Below are positions 32,588 through 41,248 of a stretch of 64,000 bases of DNA, one piece after another. Source of the stretch: Chryseobacterium sp. c4a (GTDB lineage: Bacteria; Bacteroidota; Bacteroidia; Flavobacteriales; Weeksellaceae). The notes beneath the pieces were generated by a model. That model was not told the origin of the DNA. It saw only the letters and a program-made list of their open reading frames with translations, and searched no databases. The position numbers were made by a program, and so were the translations under genes. The stretch lies in the NCBI RefSeq assembly GCF_009900745.1, contig NZ_WXVU01000022.1:1-64000 (forward strand). The letters are read 5' to 3'. Numbering within the stretch: position 1 is the stretch's first letter; the number at the start of each line of letters is the position of its first letter.

Positions 32588-33529
32588 TTAGAAATTAAAT
32601 TCTTCTGTCAATCGTTTATCTTCATCCAGTCGCTCAATAAGTTTTTCTAATCCTTCAAACTTGATTTCATCATGAAGAAAATCTCTGAATTTTACAGTGA
32701 TCTTTTCATCGTAAATATCATGATCAAAATCAAGGATATAAACTTCCACTGTTAACTTCTCTCCATTTACCGTAGGATTTGTTCCAATGCTCAACATTCC
32801 TTTATACTGCTGGCCTTTTACCTGTACTTCCACAATGTAAGCGCCTTTCTTTGGTAAGAGTTTGATAGATTCTGTTTCAATATTAGCTGTTGGATATCCA
32901 ATGGTTCTTCCAATTTTCTTTCCATGTACTACCGTTCCAGAAACAGGGTAGGAATATCCTAACATTTCATTGGCTTCTTTGATATTGCCTGTTAAAAGTG
33001 CATTTCGGATTTTGGTAGAGCTGATATTATTCTCGTGAATATTAATGGCTTCCATCTGTTCAACTTCAAAATCCAATTCCTTAGACAGTTTTTGAAGAAG
33101 TTCAAAATTTCCACTTTTATTTTTTCCGAAAGAATGATCATATCCTATAATAAGGTATTTTACATTCAGTTTATCAATCAGGATCTGGCGCACAAACTCT
33201 TCTCCGGTAAGGTTTCTGAATTCTTCATCAAATTCTTTCAGAAACAAATTGTCAATGTCATATTTTTCAATACGCTGCTGTTTTTCCTCAATGGTATTCA
33301 GAAGCTTTAGATCTTCATTAGGATTAAAAACAAATCTTGGATGTGGCCAGAAAGTAAGGATGGCAGTTTCCAGATTGTTTTCTGTTCCTACTGTAATCAG
33401 TTCATCGATAATACTTTTATGTCCAAGATGCACCCCGTCAAACATACCTAAAGACAATGCTAGAGGCTTTTGAGAGGAATAATCATTAAAATTTTTGAAA
33501 ACTTTCAAAACGGAAAAATTTGATTGCAA
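32588..33529 (-). CDS. ribF: Bifunctional riboflavin kinase / FAD synthetase
   Basis: 313 aa, normal length. N-terminal nucleotidyltransferase: LSLGMFDGVHLGHKSII (GxxDGxHxGH) and GYDHSFGKNKSGN; linker STKIRNALLTGNI; C-terminal flavokinase GKKIGRTIGYPTANIE and GMLSIGTNPTV. Phosphorylates riboflavin to FMN and adenylates FMN to FAD. Transcribed opposite to atpD. Confidence 0.97.
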   Translation of the reverse strand: MQSNFSVLKVFKNFNDYSSQKPLALSLGMFDGVHLGHKSIIDELITVGTENNLETAILTFWPHPRFVFNPNEDLKLLNTIEEKQQRIEKYDIDNLFLKEFDEEFRNLTGEEFVRQILIDKLNVKYLIIGYDHSFGKNKSGNFELLQKLSKELDFEVEQMEAINIHENNISSTKIRNALLTGNIKEANEMLGYSYPVSGTVVHGKKIGRTIGYPTANIETESIKLLPKKGAYIVEVQVKGQQYKGMLSIGTNPTVNGEKLTVEVYILDFDHDIYDEKITVKFRDFLHDEIKFEGLEKLIERLDEDKRLTEEFNF

Positions 33530-33745
33530 ATATAAAGCCTTTATTTTGAATGTAGCGACTATGGGCTGGGGTAATTTGTTATTTTCAAAATAGGAAAAAT
33601 TGAAGACAATATCTGTATATATGACAAAATAATTCTGGAAAATAATGAGAGGTTACTAAAATAACAATTAATTCCCTTGAATAGGTCTTAAATTTACGCT
33701 CAGTAATGTTTACAAAAAGCATGATAAAAATCTTTTTTTTACCAA

Positions 33746-33775
33746 TTGCGTGTTTACGAAGAATCACTATATTTG
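33746..33775 (+). promoter_or_regulatory. Bacteroidota promoter for atpD (TTG-N19-TATATTTG)
   Basis: TTG at 33746-33748 and TATATTTG at 33768-33775, 19 bases apart, match the -33/-7 consensus TTG-N19-TAnnTTTG. The -7 box ends 20 bases before the atpD ATG. Confidence 0.75.
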
Positions 33776-33795
33776 CACCAAGAAAAAATTTAGCA

Positions 33796-35304
33796 ATGGC
33801 AAACCAAATTAAAGGTAAAATTTCTCAAATTATTGGTCCGGTAATCGACGTTGTCTTTAATGATGTGGAAGCAGTTCCAGCAATCTATGACGCGTTAGAA
33901 ATTACAAAAGAAAACGGTGAAAAAGTAGTTTTAGAGGTAGAACAACATATTGGCGAAGATACAGTAAGATGTATTGCAATGGACGCTACTGATGGTCTTA
34001 AGAGAGGTCAAGATGTAATCGGATACGGAAATCCTATTACTATGCCAATCGGTGAGGCTGTAAACGGAAGACTATTCAACGTTGTTGGTGATGCTATCGA
34101 CGGACTTCAAGATATTTCTAAGGAAGGTGGTCTTCCAATTCACAGACCAGCTCCAAAATTTGATCAATTATCAACTTCAGCAGAAGTTTTATTTACAGGT
34201 ATTAAAGTAATCGACCTAGTTGAGCCTTACGCAAAAGGAGGTAAAATTGGATTGTTCGGTGGTGCTGGTGTAGGTAAGACCGTATTGATCCAGGAGTTGA
34301 TTAACAATATTGCAAAAGGGCACGGAGGTCTTTCTGTATTCGCCGGAGTAGGTGAAAGAACGAGAGAAGGAAATGACCTTTTGAGAGAGATGCTTGAATC
34401 AGGCATTATTAAATATGGAGATGCTTTCATGCACTCTATGGAAGAAGGTGGATGGGATCTTTCTAAAGTAGACCTAGAGGCTATGAAAGATTCAAAAGCA
34501 GCATTCGTATTCGGACAGATGAACGAGCCGCCAGGTGCAAGAGCTAGAGTAGCACTTTCTGGTCTTACATTAGCTGAGTACTATAGAGATGGTGGTGAAA
34601 GCGGACAAGGTAGAGACGTACTTTTCTTCGTAGATAACATCTTCCGTTTTACACAAGCTGGTTCTGAGGTATCTGCACTTCTTGGTCGTATGCCATCAGC
34701 GGTAGGTTACCAACCAACTCTTGCTTCTGAGATGGGTGCGATGCAGGAAAGAATTACTTCAACTAAAAATGGTTCAATTACTTCAGTACAAGCGGTATAC
34801 GTACCTGCGGATGACTTAACTGACCCGGCTCCTGCAACTACGTTTGCTCACTTGGATGCAACTACGGTACTTGACAGAAAGATTGCTTCATTAGGTATTT
34901 ACCCAGCGGTAGATCCATTGGCATCTACTTCAAGAATCCTTTCTCCAGAAGTTATCGGTCACGATCACTATGACTGTGCTCAAAGAGTAAAAGAAATTCT
35001 TCAAAGATATAAATCACTTCAGGATATCATCGCGATTCTTGGTATGGAAGAACTTTCTGAAGAAGATAAATCAGTTGTTTACCGTGCAAGAAAAGTTCAG
35101 AGATTCTTATCTCAGCCTTTCCACGTAGCAGAACAGTTTACAGGTATTCCAGGATCATTAGTAGATATCAAAGATACTATCAAAGGATTCAACATGATTA
35201 TGGATGGTGAATTAGATCACTTACCAGAAGCTGCTTTCAACTTGAAAGGAACTATCGAGGAAGCTATCGAAGCTGGACAAAAAATGTTAGCTGAAAACGC
35301 TTAA
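33796..35304 (+). CDS. atpD: ATP synthase F1 subunit beta
   Basis: 502 aa from ATG 33796 (MANQIKGKISQIIGPVIDV). The open frame runs 30 codons further upstream but that part overlaps the promoter. P-loop GGAGVGKT at 155-162; GERTREGNDLL; catalytic DELSEED-type segment near MEELSEEDK; the signature PAVDPLASTSR. Catalytic subunit of the F1 sector. Stands with atpC alone, as is usual in Bacteroidota. Confidence 0.98.
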   Translation: MANQIKGKISQIIGPVIDVVFNDVEAVPAIYDALEITKENGEKVVLEVEQHIGEDTVRCIAMDATDGLKRGQDVIGYGNPITMPIGEAVNGRLFNVVGDAIDGLQDISKEGGLPIHRPAPKFDQLSTSAEVLFTGIKVIDLVEPYAKGGKIGLFGGAGVGKTVLIQELINNIAKGHGGLSVFAGVGERTREGNDLLREMLESGIIKYGDAFMHSMEEGGWDLSKVDLEAMKDSKAAFVFGQMNEPPGARARVALSGLTLAEYYRDGGESGQGRDVLFFVDNIFRFTQAGSEVSALLGRMPSAVGYQPTLASEMGAMQERITSTKNGSITSVQAVYVPADDLTDPAPATTFAHLDATTVLDRKIASLGIYPAVDPLASTSRILSPEVIGHDHYDCAQRVKEILQRYKSLQDIIAILGMEELSEEDKSVVYRARKVQRFLSQPFHVAEQFTGIPGSLVDIKDTIKGFNMIMDGELDHLPEAAFNLKGTIEEAIEAGQKMLAENA

Positions 35305-35311
35305 TAAATTA

Positions 35312-35385
35312 GACACAAGATACCAGATACCAGACATGAGACTTTACGTTGTCTGAAATCTGAAATCTGAAATCTTCAAATCTAA
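35312..35385. repeat. Short direct repeats between atpD and atpC
   Basis: Repeated words GATACCA (two in tandem) and TCTGAAA (three in tandem, TCTGAAATCTGAAATCTGAAATC) in the 87-base gap. Part of the low-complexity spacer; no gene. Confidence 0.6.
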
Positions 35386-35391
35386 ATTAAA

Positions 35392-35673
35392 ATGAATATA
35401 AAAATATTAACACCGGAATATGTAGTTTTTGAAGGAGAAGTAAACTCAGTATTATTGCCTGGAAAAAATGGTGAATTCCACATCATGAAAAACCACGCAG
35501 GAATCGTTTCTTCTTTAGTTGGTGGGAAAGTAAAGCTTTTTACAAACTCTGTAGATGAAGCTTTCGCAAAAAACCTAACCAAAGAAAATGATAAAGACTC
35601 TGTTTTTTCATATTCTATCAAGAGCGGTGTTGTGGAATTTAATCATAACAAAGGAATTATCCTTTGCGAATAA
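35392..35673 (+). CDS. atpC: ATP synthase F1 subunit epsilon
   Basis: 93 aa, the short Bacteroidota form that keeps only the N-terminal beta-sandwich (ILTPEYVVFEGEVNSVLLPGKNGEFHIMKNHAG) and lacks the C-terminal helical arms. Part of the F1 central stalk. Followed by a strong terminator. Confidence 0.95.
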   Translation: MNIKILTPEYVVFEGEVNSVLLPGKNGEFHIMKNHAGIVSSLVGGKVKLFTNSVDEAFAKNLTKENDKDSVFSYSIKSGVVEFNHNKGIILCE

Positions 35674-35699
35674 TTAAATGAAAAGCTAAATATATTTTC

Positions 35700-35731
35700 A
35701 AAAAAGTGTAACTTTGGTTACACTTTTTTTA
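35700..35731 (+). terminator. Rho-independent terminator after atpC
   Basis: Stem AAAAAGTGTAAC / GTTACACTTTTT with loop TTTG, then Ts. Confidence 0.9.
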
Positions 35732-35763
35732 TTTTATTTCAATTCATGTAAAAATCTGATTCT

Positions 35764-36582
35764 ATGAAGAAAAGTATAATCATATTCTTTACAATTCTGG
35801 GGGTGTGCCTCAATGCTCAGAATATTAAAACCAAAAGAGGAATTATCAATTTAGACGGGATCCCGGTGGCCAAAATATCCAATAAATCCAATGAATATAC
35901 TTTCATGGATCTAAAGGAAACACCTTTATACACCATAAAATTTATTGATAAAAGTATTGTAGACTCTGTAAGGGACAGCTATATCCAGATCAATAGAGTA
36001 TATAACAGGGATAAAACCATAGAAGTTGATTATTCTTCACCTTCTGCATTTTCCGGAGAAGAAAGATCTGCAGTTTATACATCCGTGAAAGATTTTAAAA
36101 TCATTGATAGTAAAGGAATCAATGTGAAGACTCTTGATGAGCTGTTCTCAAACGTTCCAAAAAGGAAACTGGACAGTAAAACAAAGGATGCCTATACGAT
36201 CAGAAAAAAGATTGACAAAATGAATCTTGAGGTAAATAAAGTAGGCGAGATCCTTAGTAATGGAGTTCCTGTGGGATATTTTACCAATCTGCCTGTAAGC
36301 TTTGGTTCAGATGATAAGATTCAGGAAAAGAGTTTTATAGATATTGAGATCTATGATGCAAAAAGTAAGTTCATAGGGAAATATATTACAACAACAAAGC
36401 AGCTAAAAACTGCTGGTGGAAAGTCTTTTACACTCTTCAGGGAAATGTCCGGAAGAGCCTCTATTTTAAAATATCCGACCTATAAAGCCCTTGCAGAACG
36501 TATGGCCATTATGGATCCGAATTTTATTAAAGTTCAGGAAAAAGTATCTGTAGGCCCTGTTACAAAAGATAGCCCTAATTAA
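35764..36582 (+). CDS. Secreted protein, unknown function
   Basis: 272 aa with signal peptide (MKKSIIIFFTILGVCLNAQ). Beta-rich segments GIINLDGIPVAKISNKSNEYTFMD and the similar VGEILSNGVPVGYFTNLP suggest an internal repeat. No family recognised. The terminator at 36605 ends its transcript. Confidence 0.75.
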   Translation: MKKSIIIFFTILGVCLNAQNIKTKRGIINLDGIPVAKISNKSNEYTFMDLKETPLYTIKFIDKSIVDSVRDSYIQINRVYNRDKTIEVDYSSPSAFSGEERSAVYTSVKDFKIIDSKGINVKTLDELFSNVPKRKLDSKTKDAYTIRKKIDKMNLEVNKVGEILSNGVPVGYFTNLPVSFGSDDKIQEKSFIDIEIYDAKSKFIGKYITTTKQLKTAGGKSFTLFREMSGRASILKYPTYKALAERMAIMDPNFIKVQEKVSVGPVTKDSPN

Positions 36583-36604
36583 ATTTAGCTAAAAAGCATA
36601 CGAT

Positions 36605-36637
36605 AAAACCTTGGAAATATTTTCTGAGGTTTTTTTA
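36605..36637 (+). terminator. Terminator after secreted protein gene
   Basis: AAAACCT / AGGTTTT stem with a 15-nt loop and a T-run (TTTTTTTATTT). Confidence 0.65.
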
Positions 36638-36666
36638 TTTACTAATATTTTAAAAATAGATTTTCT

Positions 36667-36713
36667 ATTCGTGTATTCGCGTTGTGTATATTTTTTGCCA
36701 TTAATACACGAAT
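36667..36713. repeat. Perfect 11-bp inverted repeat
   Basis: ATTCGTGTATT pairs with AATACACGAAT across 25 bases. Intergenic. Confidence 0.7.
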
Positions 36714-36898
36714 TTTCTTTTTTCCTGGATATAAATAATGATATAATAAGCAAGTGAAATAAGGGGTATCTGTAAGAACCCTTTTAGCAGAATTTTGTCC
36801 GGAAAGAATCCCAGAATTACATTTTAAAATAGGAGGCTGGATTCCTACGGAATGACAAAGATTATGGATAAGCAGCTATCATAAAATGTAAAAGCCAT

Positions 36899-36961
36899 CC
36901 AATAGAAACGGGCTTTAGCCCATTTTATAATAAACATAAAATTCTATTGGCTTTAGCCAAA
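36899..36961. repeat. Twin-hairpin dispersed repeat, copy A
   Basis: Two small hairpins with the same TTTA loop: GGGC-TTTA-GCCC (36910-36921) and TTGGC-TTTA-GCCAA (36947-36960). The outer arms CCAATAGAA (36899-36907) and TTCTATTGG (36942-36950) also pair. Related copy at 51279-51341. Confidence 0.8.
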
Positions 36962-37048
36962 ATCTATAATATGCCTAATCTCTAAAATCTGCGTGAGAAA
37001 AATAAAAAATCCTTCATTAGAAAATCTCTGAGAAAAATCAGAACAATT

Positions 37049-39244
37049 TTATAAACTTAAAATAACCCCATTTTCCTTCAATTGCTGCATTGGTTTTGAG
37101 AACCAGAACAATTCAAAATCTTCAAAATTTTCTTCAAATTTATTTTTAAGTTGCTGAGCTGTAGGTTTTTTCTGATTATCTATAGAATGTTCTTCCAAAA
37201 TATCCATCAGCCATTCCGCTTTATCCTGTTCAAGCTCAACCTTTACAATATTGGTTTTTAGGTGGAATGTAAGAAGCGTATATGTACCAGAATATTTCTT
37301 TTTATTTTTTACGCGATTCTCAGCGATTACATTTTTGGTTAGAAAGACGACTTTTGAATTGGCTTTAAATTTAAAATCTTCATCTTCCAATAGGCTATCA
37401 TGAATATAATCGGGATGAATGGTCGTTCTTGGAATTTTAAAATCAAACCACTCCTGAAGGGGAAGATCAAAATTAATTCCATGCATATAGTTGAATAAAG
37501 ATTTTTTTAAACCTGAACTAAATTTATCATGATTGATTCCTGTTTTGTCTGTAAAATCAATATCATTATTGGCAAATAGAATTTCCTGTTTGATTGGGGT
37601 AACTCCAAATTCTTCGGGATTCAATCCAACCGGTGAATGGGCGGTCATTGCAAACTGATGCCAAAAACCACTTTGTAAAATTCCCATTTCAAATAACTGG
37701 CGAATCATTTCCATAGAATCAATTGTCTCTTGAACAGTTTGGGTAGGATAGCCATACATCAAATAAGCATGGATCATAATTCCGGCTTCTGTAAAATTTC
37801 TCGTCACTTTTGCAACTTGTTCCACAGAAATACCTTTATCAATTAATTTCAATAATCGATCACTGGCTACTTCAAGTCCACCTGAAACAGCAACACATCC
37901 GGATAGCTTGAGTAAACAACATAGATCACGGGTGAAGCTTTTTTCAAAACGGATATTCGTCCACCAGGTAACCACAAGATTTCTACGAAGAATTTCAAGC
38001 GCAACCTCTCTCATCAAAGCTGGGGGTGCGGCTTCATCCACAAAATGGAAACCGGTTTCACCTGTTGTTTTAATGAGTTCTTCCATTCTGTCAACCAGAA
38101 TTTTGGCAGAGATAGGTTCGTAGATCTTGATATAATCTAAAGAAATATCGCAGAAGGTACATTTTCCCCAGTAACATCCGTGAGCCATTGTTAATTTATT
38201 CCATCTTCCGTCACTCCATAAACTGTGCATAGGATTGGCAATTTCAATCACAGAAATATATTGATCGAGTCTTAAATCTGTATAATCCGGAGTACCAATG
38301 TCTGCCTGTTTGTAATCGTGCCTTTTGGTGTTATTTTTATAAACGACTTCCTGATTCTCAATTAAAAATGTTCTTTTGTATTGAGATTCTTCATTGTGTT
38401 CAGGATGACAGACATTTTCGCATAAAAGTTCAAGAGGAAGTTCACCATCATCCAACGTAATAAAATCAAAAAATTCAAATACTCTTTGATCTTTGATTTC
38501 TCTTAATTCTGTGTTGGGGAAGCCTCCACCCATTGCGATTTTAATATTCGGAAAATTTTTCTTTATAAACTGTGCACATCTGAATGCAGAATATAAATTA
38601 CCAGGAAAAGGAATAGAAAAACAGACCAATTTAGGCTGAACAGTTTCTATTTTTTCACGAAGAATGGTTAAGGTGAAATTATCAATAAATGTCTGGTGAT
38701 CAGATAATTTTGAATATAATTCATCAAAAGAATTGGCACTTTTACCCAGACGTTCAGCATATCTGCTGAATCCGAAATCGGCATCAATATTTTCAACAAT
38801 ATAATCTGAAATATCTTCCAGATACAAGGTCGTCAGGTGCTTTGCTTTATCTTGAAGTCCCATATTTCCGAAAGCAAATTCCATATCATCCAATTGATTG
38901 AATCGGGAAGCTTCAGGGAGAAAGTTCATGCTGCAGATCTGTCTTGCCAATGTTGGTGTTTTCCCTTGTAAAAAGGGGATAACCTGATCGATCGTTTTTA
39001 AATATTCTTCTCTTAAGGCATAAATTCTCTGAGAGTTTTCAGAAATATTCTGAAGATCAATTTCTTTACTGAAAACCTTTTGTAATCCACTTTTTGAAAA
39101 TAACTCCAAAATAACATCTATTCCCAAATCCATCTGATAACTGGAAATATTTTTAGTATTTAAAAACCCTTTAATATAAGCTGTTGCCGGGTAAGGAGTA
39201 TTAAGTTGGGTAAAAGGCGGAGTAATAAGAAGTAGGTCTTTCAA
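37049..39244 (-). CDS. B12-binding domain radical SAM protein
   Basis: 731 aa, TTG start at 39244. Domain order: N-terminal about 1-190 helical; B12-binding-like Rossmann region 195-290 (VCFSIPFPGNLYSAFRCAQF, IAMGGGFPNTELREI); radical SAM core 300-550 with AHGCYWGKCTFC at 355-365 giving Cys357, Cys362, Cys365 (a CX4CX2C spacing, not the classic CX3CX2C), SGGLEVASDRLLKLIDKGIS and AYLMYGYPTQTVQET; a C-terminal 170-aa extension. A -7 box TAACTTTG (minus strand, plus coordinates 39258-39265) precedes the start. Substrate unknown; B12/SAM methylases or related cyclisation enzymes are possible. Confidence 0.9.
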   Translation of the reverse strand: MKDLLLITPPFTQLNTPYPATAYIKGFLNTKNISSYQMDLGIDVILELFSKSGLQKVFSKEIDLQNISENSQRIYALREEYLKTIDQVIPFLQGKTPTLARQICSMNFLPEASRFNQLDDMEFAFGNMGLQDKAKHLTTLYLEDISDYIVENIDADFGFSRYAERLGKSANSFDELYSKLSDHQTFIDNFTLTILREKIETVQPKLVCFSIPFPGNLYSAFRCAQFIKKNFPNIKIAMGGGFPNTELREIKDQRVFEFFDFITLDDGELPLELLCENVCHPEHNEESQYKRTFLIENQEVVYKNNTKRHDYKQADIGTPDYTDLRLDQYISVIEIANPMHSLWSDGRWNKLTMAHGCYWGKCTFCDISLDYIKIYEPISAKILVDRMEELIKTTGETGFHFVDEAAPPALMREVALEILRRNLVVTWWTNIRFEKSFTRDLCCLLKLSGCVAVSGGLEVASDRLLKLIDKGISVEQVAKVTRNFTEAGIMIHAYLMYGYPTQTVQETIDSMEMIRQLFEMGILQSGFWHQFAMTAHSPVGLNPEEFGVTPIKQEILFANNDIDFTDKTGINHDKFSSGLKKSLFNYMHGINFDLPLQEWFDFKIPRTTIHPDYIHDSLLEDEDFKFKANSKVVFLTKNVIAENRVKNKKKYSGTYTLLTFHLKTNIVKVELEQDKAEWLMDILEEHSIDNQKKPTAQQLKNKFEENFEDFELFWFSKPMQQLKENGVILSL

Positions 39245-39606
39245 CAGAAATTTTTTGCAAAGTTATTCTAAAGTTCTTTCAGAAAAAAATTTTTTGTTCT
39301 GATTATAAACAGTTCTAAATGATGACAGTTTTGTCTTTGATAATTTTTCCCGCGGATCTCACAGGTTTCGCAGATAAAATGCAGTTGTGGTATTGGGATT
39401 CTTGATGAATATCATTGAAGATAAATTTCTTTAACGTAAAGTTTTATTTTTCGATGTGTTGTATTTTAAGAAGGCAAAGTATGGAATCAATTCCATTGAT
39501 TCTTTTTAAGCGAATGTATTATCCATATAGCTTCTTTAGCGACAGAGTTACTTTTTTTGCTCCTAAAATAGAGCAGTAGGATGATTAAAACTTTGCGTTT
39601 TAAAAA
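39245..39606. other. Intergenic region, no recognised gene
   Basis: 362 bases between two minus-strand genes. Includes the radical SAM promoter region (39258-39265) and a GCGGATCTCACAGG/GCAGAT word similar to other intergenic repeats here. No open frame with a credible product seen. Confidence 0.55.
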
Positions 39607-40347
39607 TTATTTAAACACAGCATCAGGTGGATTATTTTTGATGAAATTAAGAAAAGACTCTTCTTCAAAATACCCATTCTCATCTAAAATTTCAGGTGTT
39701 AAAACTTCTGCTTCGTCGGTGCTATCCAATATTGTTTTTTCAATGTATTTTCCTGATTTTCCTTCAATTACATTATGAAAACTGATTAAATATTCTGAAT
39801 GTATAGTGCCTTTTGCAACTGTATACTGTCCATTTTCAGCAATTAGTGAACTGTTAATATTTCCGCTAATATAAGTTTCATTATCGTTACCAGATGCTCC
39901 AAACAGGATATTACAGGACAGATTTCCTGTACAATATAATGAACCATTGACGATTACATTTTTTGCCTGTATATTTCCAATAACAATAAGCACAATATAA
40001 TCCTCAACAAAGAGGTCTCCGGAAAGAGTAATATCTTGGTCAAATACAATAACTTTATAACCCTCGCCATCCTTGGTTACTAAATTGAGAGATGTTGAGC
40101 TTTCATTCTCAGAAAGGATAATTATAGGAAGTTCATCCTCATTAGCCTGTAAAGAACTTTCTTTTATTTTTTCTATAGTTTCCTGATCCAGTATCTCAAG
40201 AAATTCTGAAAAGTCTTCTTCGTCTAAAGACTGATCTTCGAATAAAGAAAAATCCAGAGCTGAAGTAGTTACAGAATAAAAATCTTCTGACTGGTTTTTA
40301 AGTCGATTATATAATTGATCCTTTGTGAGTTGTTGTAATTCTTTCAT
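39607..40347 (-). CDS. Bactofilin-like protein (polymer-forming region)
   Basis: 246 aa from ATG at 40347 (MKELQQLTKDQLYNRLKN). Positions about 105-180 show hexapeptide-like beta-helix turns (VFDQDITLSGDLFVEDYIVLIVIGN, NVIVNGSLYCTGNLS, TYISGNINSSLIA), the pattern of bactofilin-type right-handed helices. Flanks are acidic and helical. No signal peptide. A cytoskeletal role is a guess from the fold. Divergent from the Crp/Fnr regulator gene. Confidence 0.65.
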   Translation of the reverse strand: MKELQQLTKDQLYNRLKNQSEDFYSVTTSALDFSLFEDQSLDEEDFSEFLEILDQETIEKIKESSLQANEDELPIIILSENESSTSLNLVTKDGEGYKVIVFDQDITLSGDLFVEDYIVLIVIGNIQAKNVIVNGSLYCTGNLSCNILFGASGNDNETYISGNINSSLIAENGQYTVAKGTIHSEYLISFHNVIEGKSGKYIEKTILDSTDEAEVLTPEILDENGYFEEESFLNFIKNNPPDAVFK

Positions 40348-40488
40348 GAAATTGATCTGTTTTTTCAAAAGAAAATAGATAAATGCAAGATAAGAAGATC
40401 TATAAACATTCATCGAGGCTTTATCATTTACTTATTCAGTTTTTTTTTGATATATTGTCTTATCTATTTTTCATTGTATTCTTTGAAA

Positions 40489-40503
40489 ATTTGGAAACCA
40501 AAT
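40489..40503. promoter_or_regulatory. Palindrome ATTTGG-AAA-CCAAAT upstream of Crp/Fnr gene
   Basis: Perfect 6-bp arms with a 3-bp spacer, 20 bases before the regulator's ATG. It could be an operator for the Crp-type regulator itself, but this is not shown. Confidence 0.35.
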
Positions 40504-40522
40504 ACAATATATCTTATTGGCC

Positions 40523-41110
40523 ATGTCAAAAGAAACCGCTCCACTTATCAGCTATTTTAAAAGCTTTATTCCACTTTCAAAAGAAGAAATTGAAGTATTG
40601 GATGAGCGTATGATAGAAAGAAGAATTAAGCGAAAGCAATTTATTTTACAGGAAAATGATATATGCCAGTACTATACATTTGTAGTTTCCGGATGTCTCA
40701 AAATGTATAGTATAGATCATAATGGGGAAGAACATAATCTTCAGTTTGCTTCAGAAAATGACTGGATTGTAGATATTGATAGTTTTCATAACAGAAATCC
40801 CAGCAAACTATACATCATTGCCCTGGAAAATTCTATTGTACTACAAATTGAAAAAAATGACCTTTGGTATCTTTATACCTATTATCCAAAGTTTGATAGA
40901 AATTTTAGAGTGATTATTGAACATAAATTCATTGAACTGCAGAATAGAGTATTACAGAATATAAGTTCAACAGGAGAAGAAAAATATGAATTTTTTCTCA
41001 GACAATATCCTCAATTAGCTAACCGTATTTCTAATGTAGAAATTGCTTCCTATCTGGGAATAACACCACAGTTTCTTAGTAAAATCCGACAAAAAAGAAT
41101 AAAAAATTAA
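40523..41110 (+). CDS. Crp/Fnr family transcriptional regulator
   Basis: 195 aa from ATG 40523. Cyclic-nucleotide-binding jelly-roll domain (about 25-120; RKQFILQENDICQYYTFVVSGCLKMY) and C-terminal winged HTH (IASYLGITPQFLSKIRQKR). Resembles the small Bacteroidota Crp-like regulators that respond to unknown effectors. The downstream NAD(P)-binding protein gene may be a target. Confidence 0.9.
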   Translation: MSKETAPLISYFKSFIPLSKEEIEVLDERMIERRIKRKQFILQENDICQYYTFVVSGCLKMYSIDHNGEEHNLQFASENDWIVDIDSFHNRNPSKLYIIALENSIVLQIEKNDLWYLYTYYPKFDRNFRVIIEHKFIELQNRVLQNISSTGEEKYEFFLRQYPQLANRISNVEIASYLGITPQFLSKIRQKRIKN

Positions 41111-41131
41111 TTTATTTCCTTTTAAAATATG

Positions 41132-41187
41132 AAACTAGTTTAAGAATTGATCTTACCAAAAGTCAAGATGATTTCTTAAACTAGTTT
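41132..41187. repeat. 15-bp perfect inverted repeat with nested hairpin
   Basis: AAACTAGTTTAAGAA (41132-41146) and TTCTTAAACTAGTTT (41173-41187). Inner ATCTT / AAGAT arms extend it. It sits between the Crp/Fnr gene and the reductase gene, followed by GCTGTTTTTT. It could be a terminator or an operator. Confidence 0.8.
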
Positions 41188-41212
41188 GCTGTTTTTTCAT
41201 AGCCTTTTCAAG

Positions 41213-41220
41213 TAATTTTG
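41213..41220 (+). promoter_or_regulatory. -7 box TAATTTTG for the F420-reductase-like gene
   Basis: Matches TAnnTTTG and is 28 bases before the ATG at 41249; a good -33 TTG is not at standard spacing. Confidence 0.45.
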
Positions 41221-41248
41221 ACCTAAACAAATATTAAAATTCAAACAA

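Larger units (their letters stand above)
36583..37048. other. 466-base intergenic region with hairpins and repeats, no gene
   Basis: Contains a terminator (36605-36637), an inverted repeat ATTCGTGTATT / AATACACGAAT (36667-36677, 36703-36713), a word GATTCCTACGGAATGACAAA-like stretch (about 36839-36859), and the twin-hairpin repeat (36899-36961). The last part (ATCTGCGTGAGAAA) is another recurring intergenic word. No coding frame is apparent. Confidence 0.75.

Noticed and set aside
33035..33473. Plus-strand open frames within ribF
   Set aside because: They are antisense shadows of ribF and have no recognisable motifs.
33706..33795. Extra N-terminal codons of atpD
   Set aside because: They overlap the promoter and are not similar to the conserved beta subunit start.
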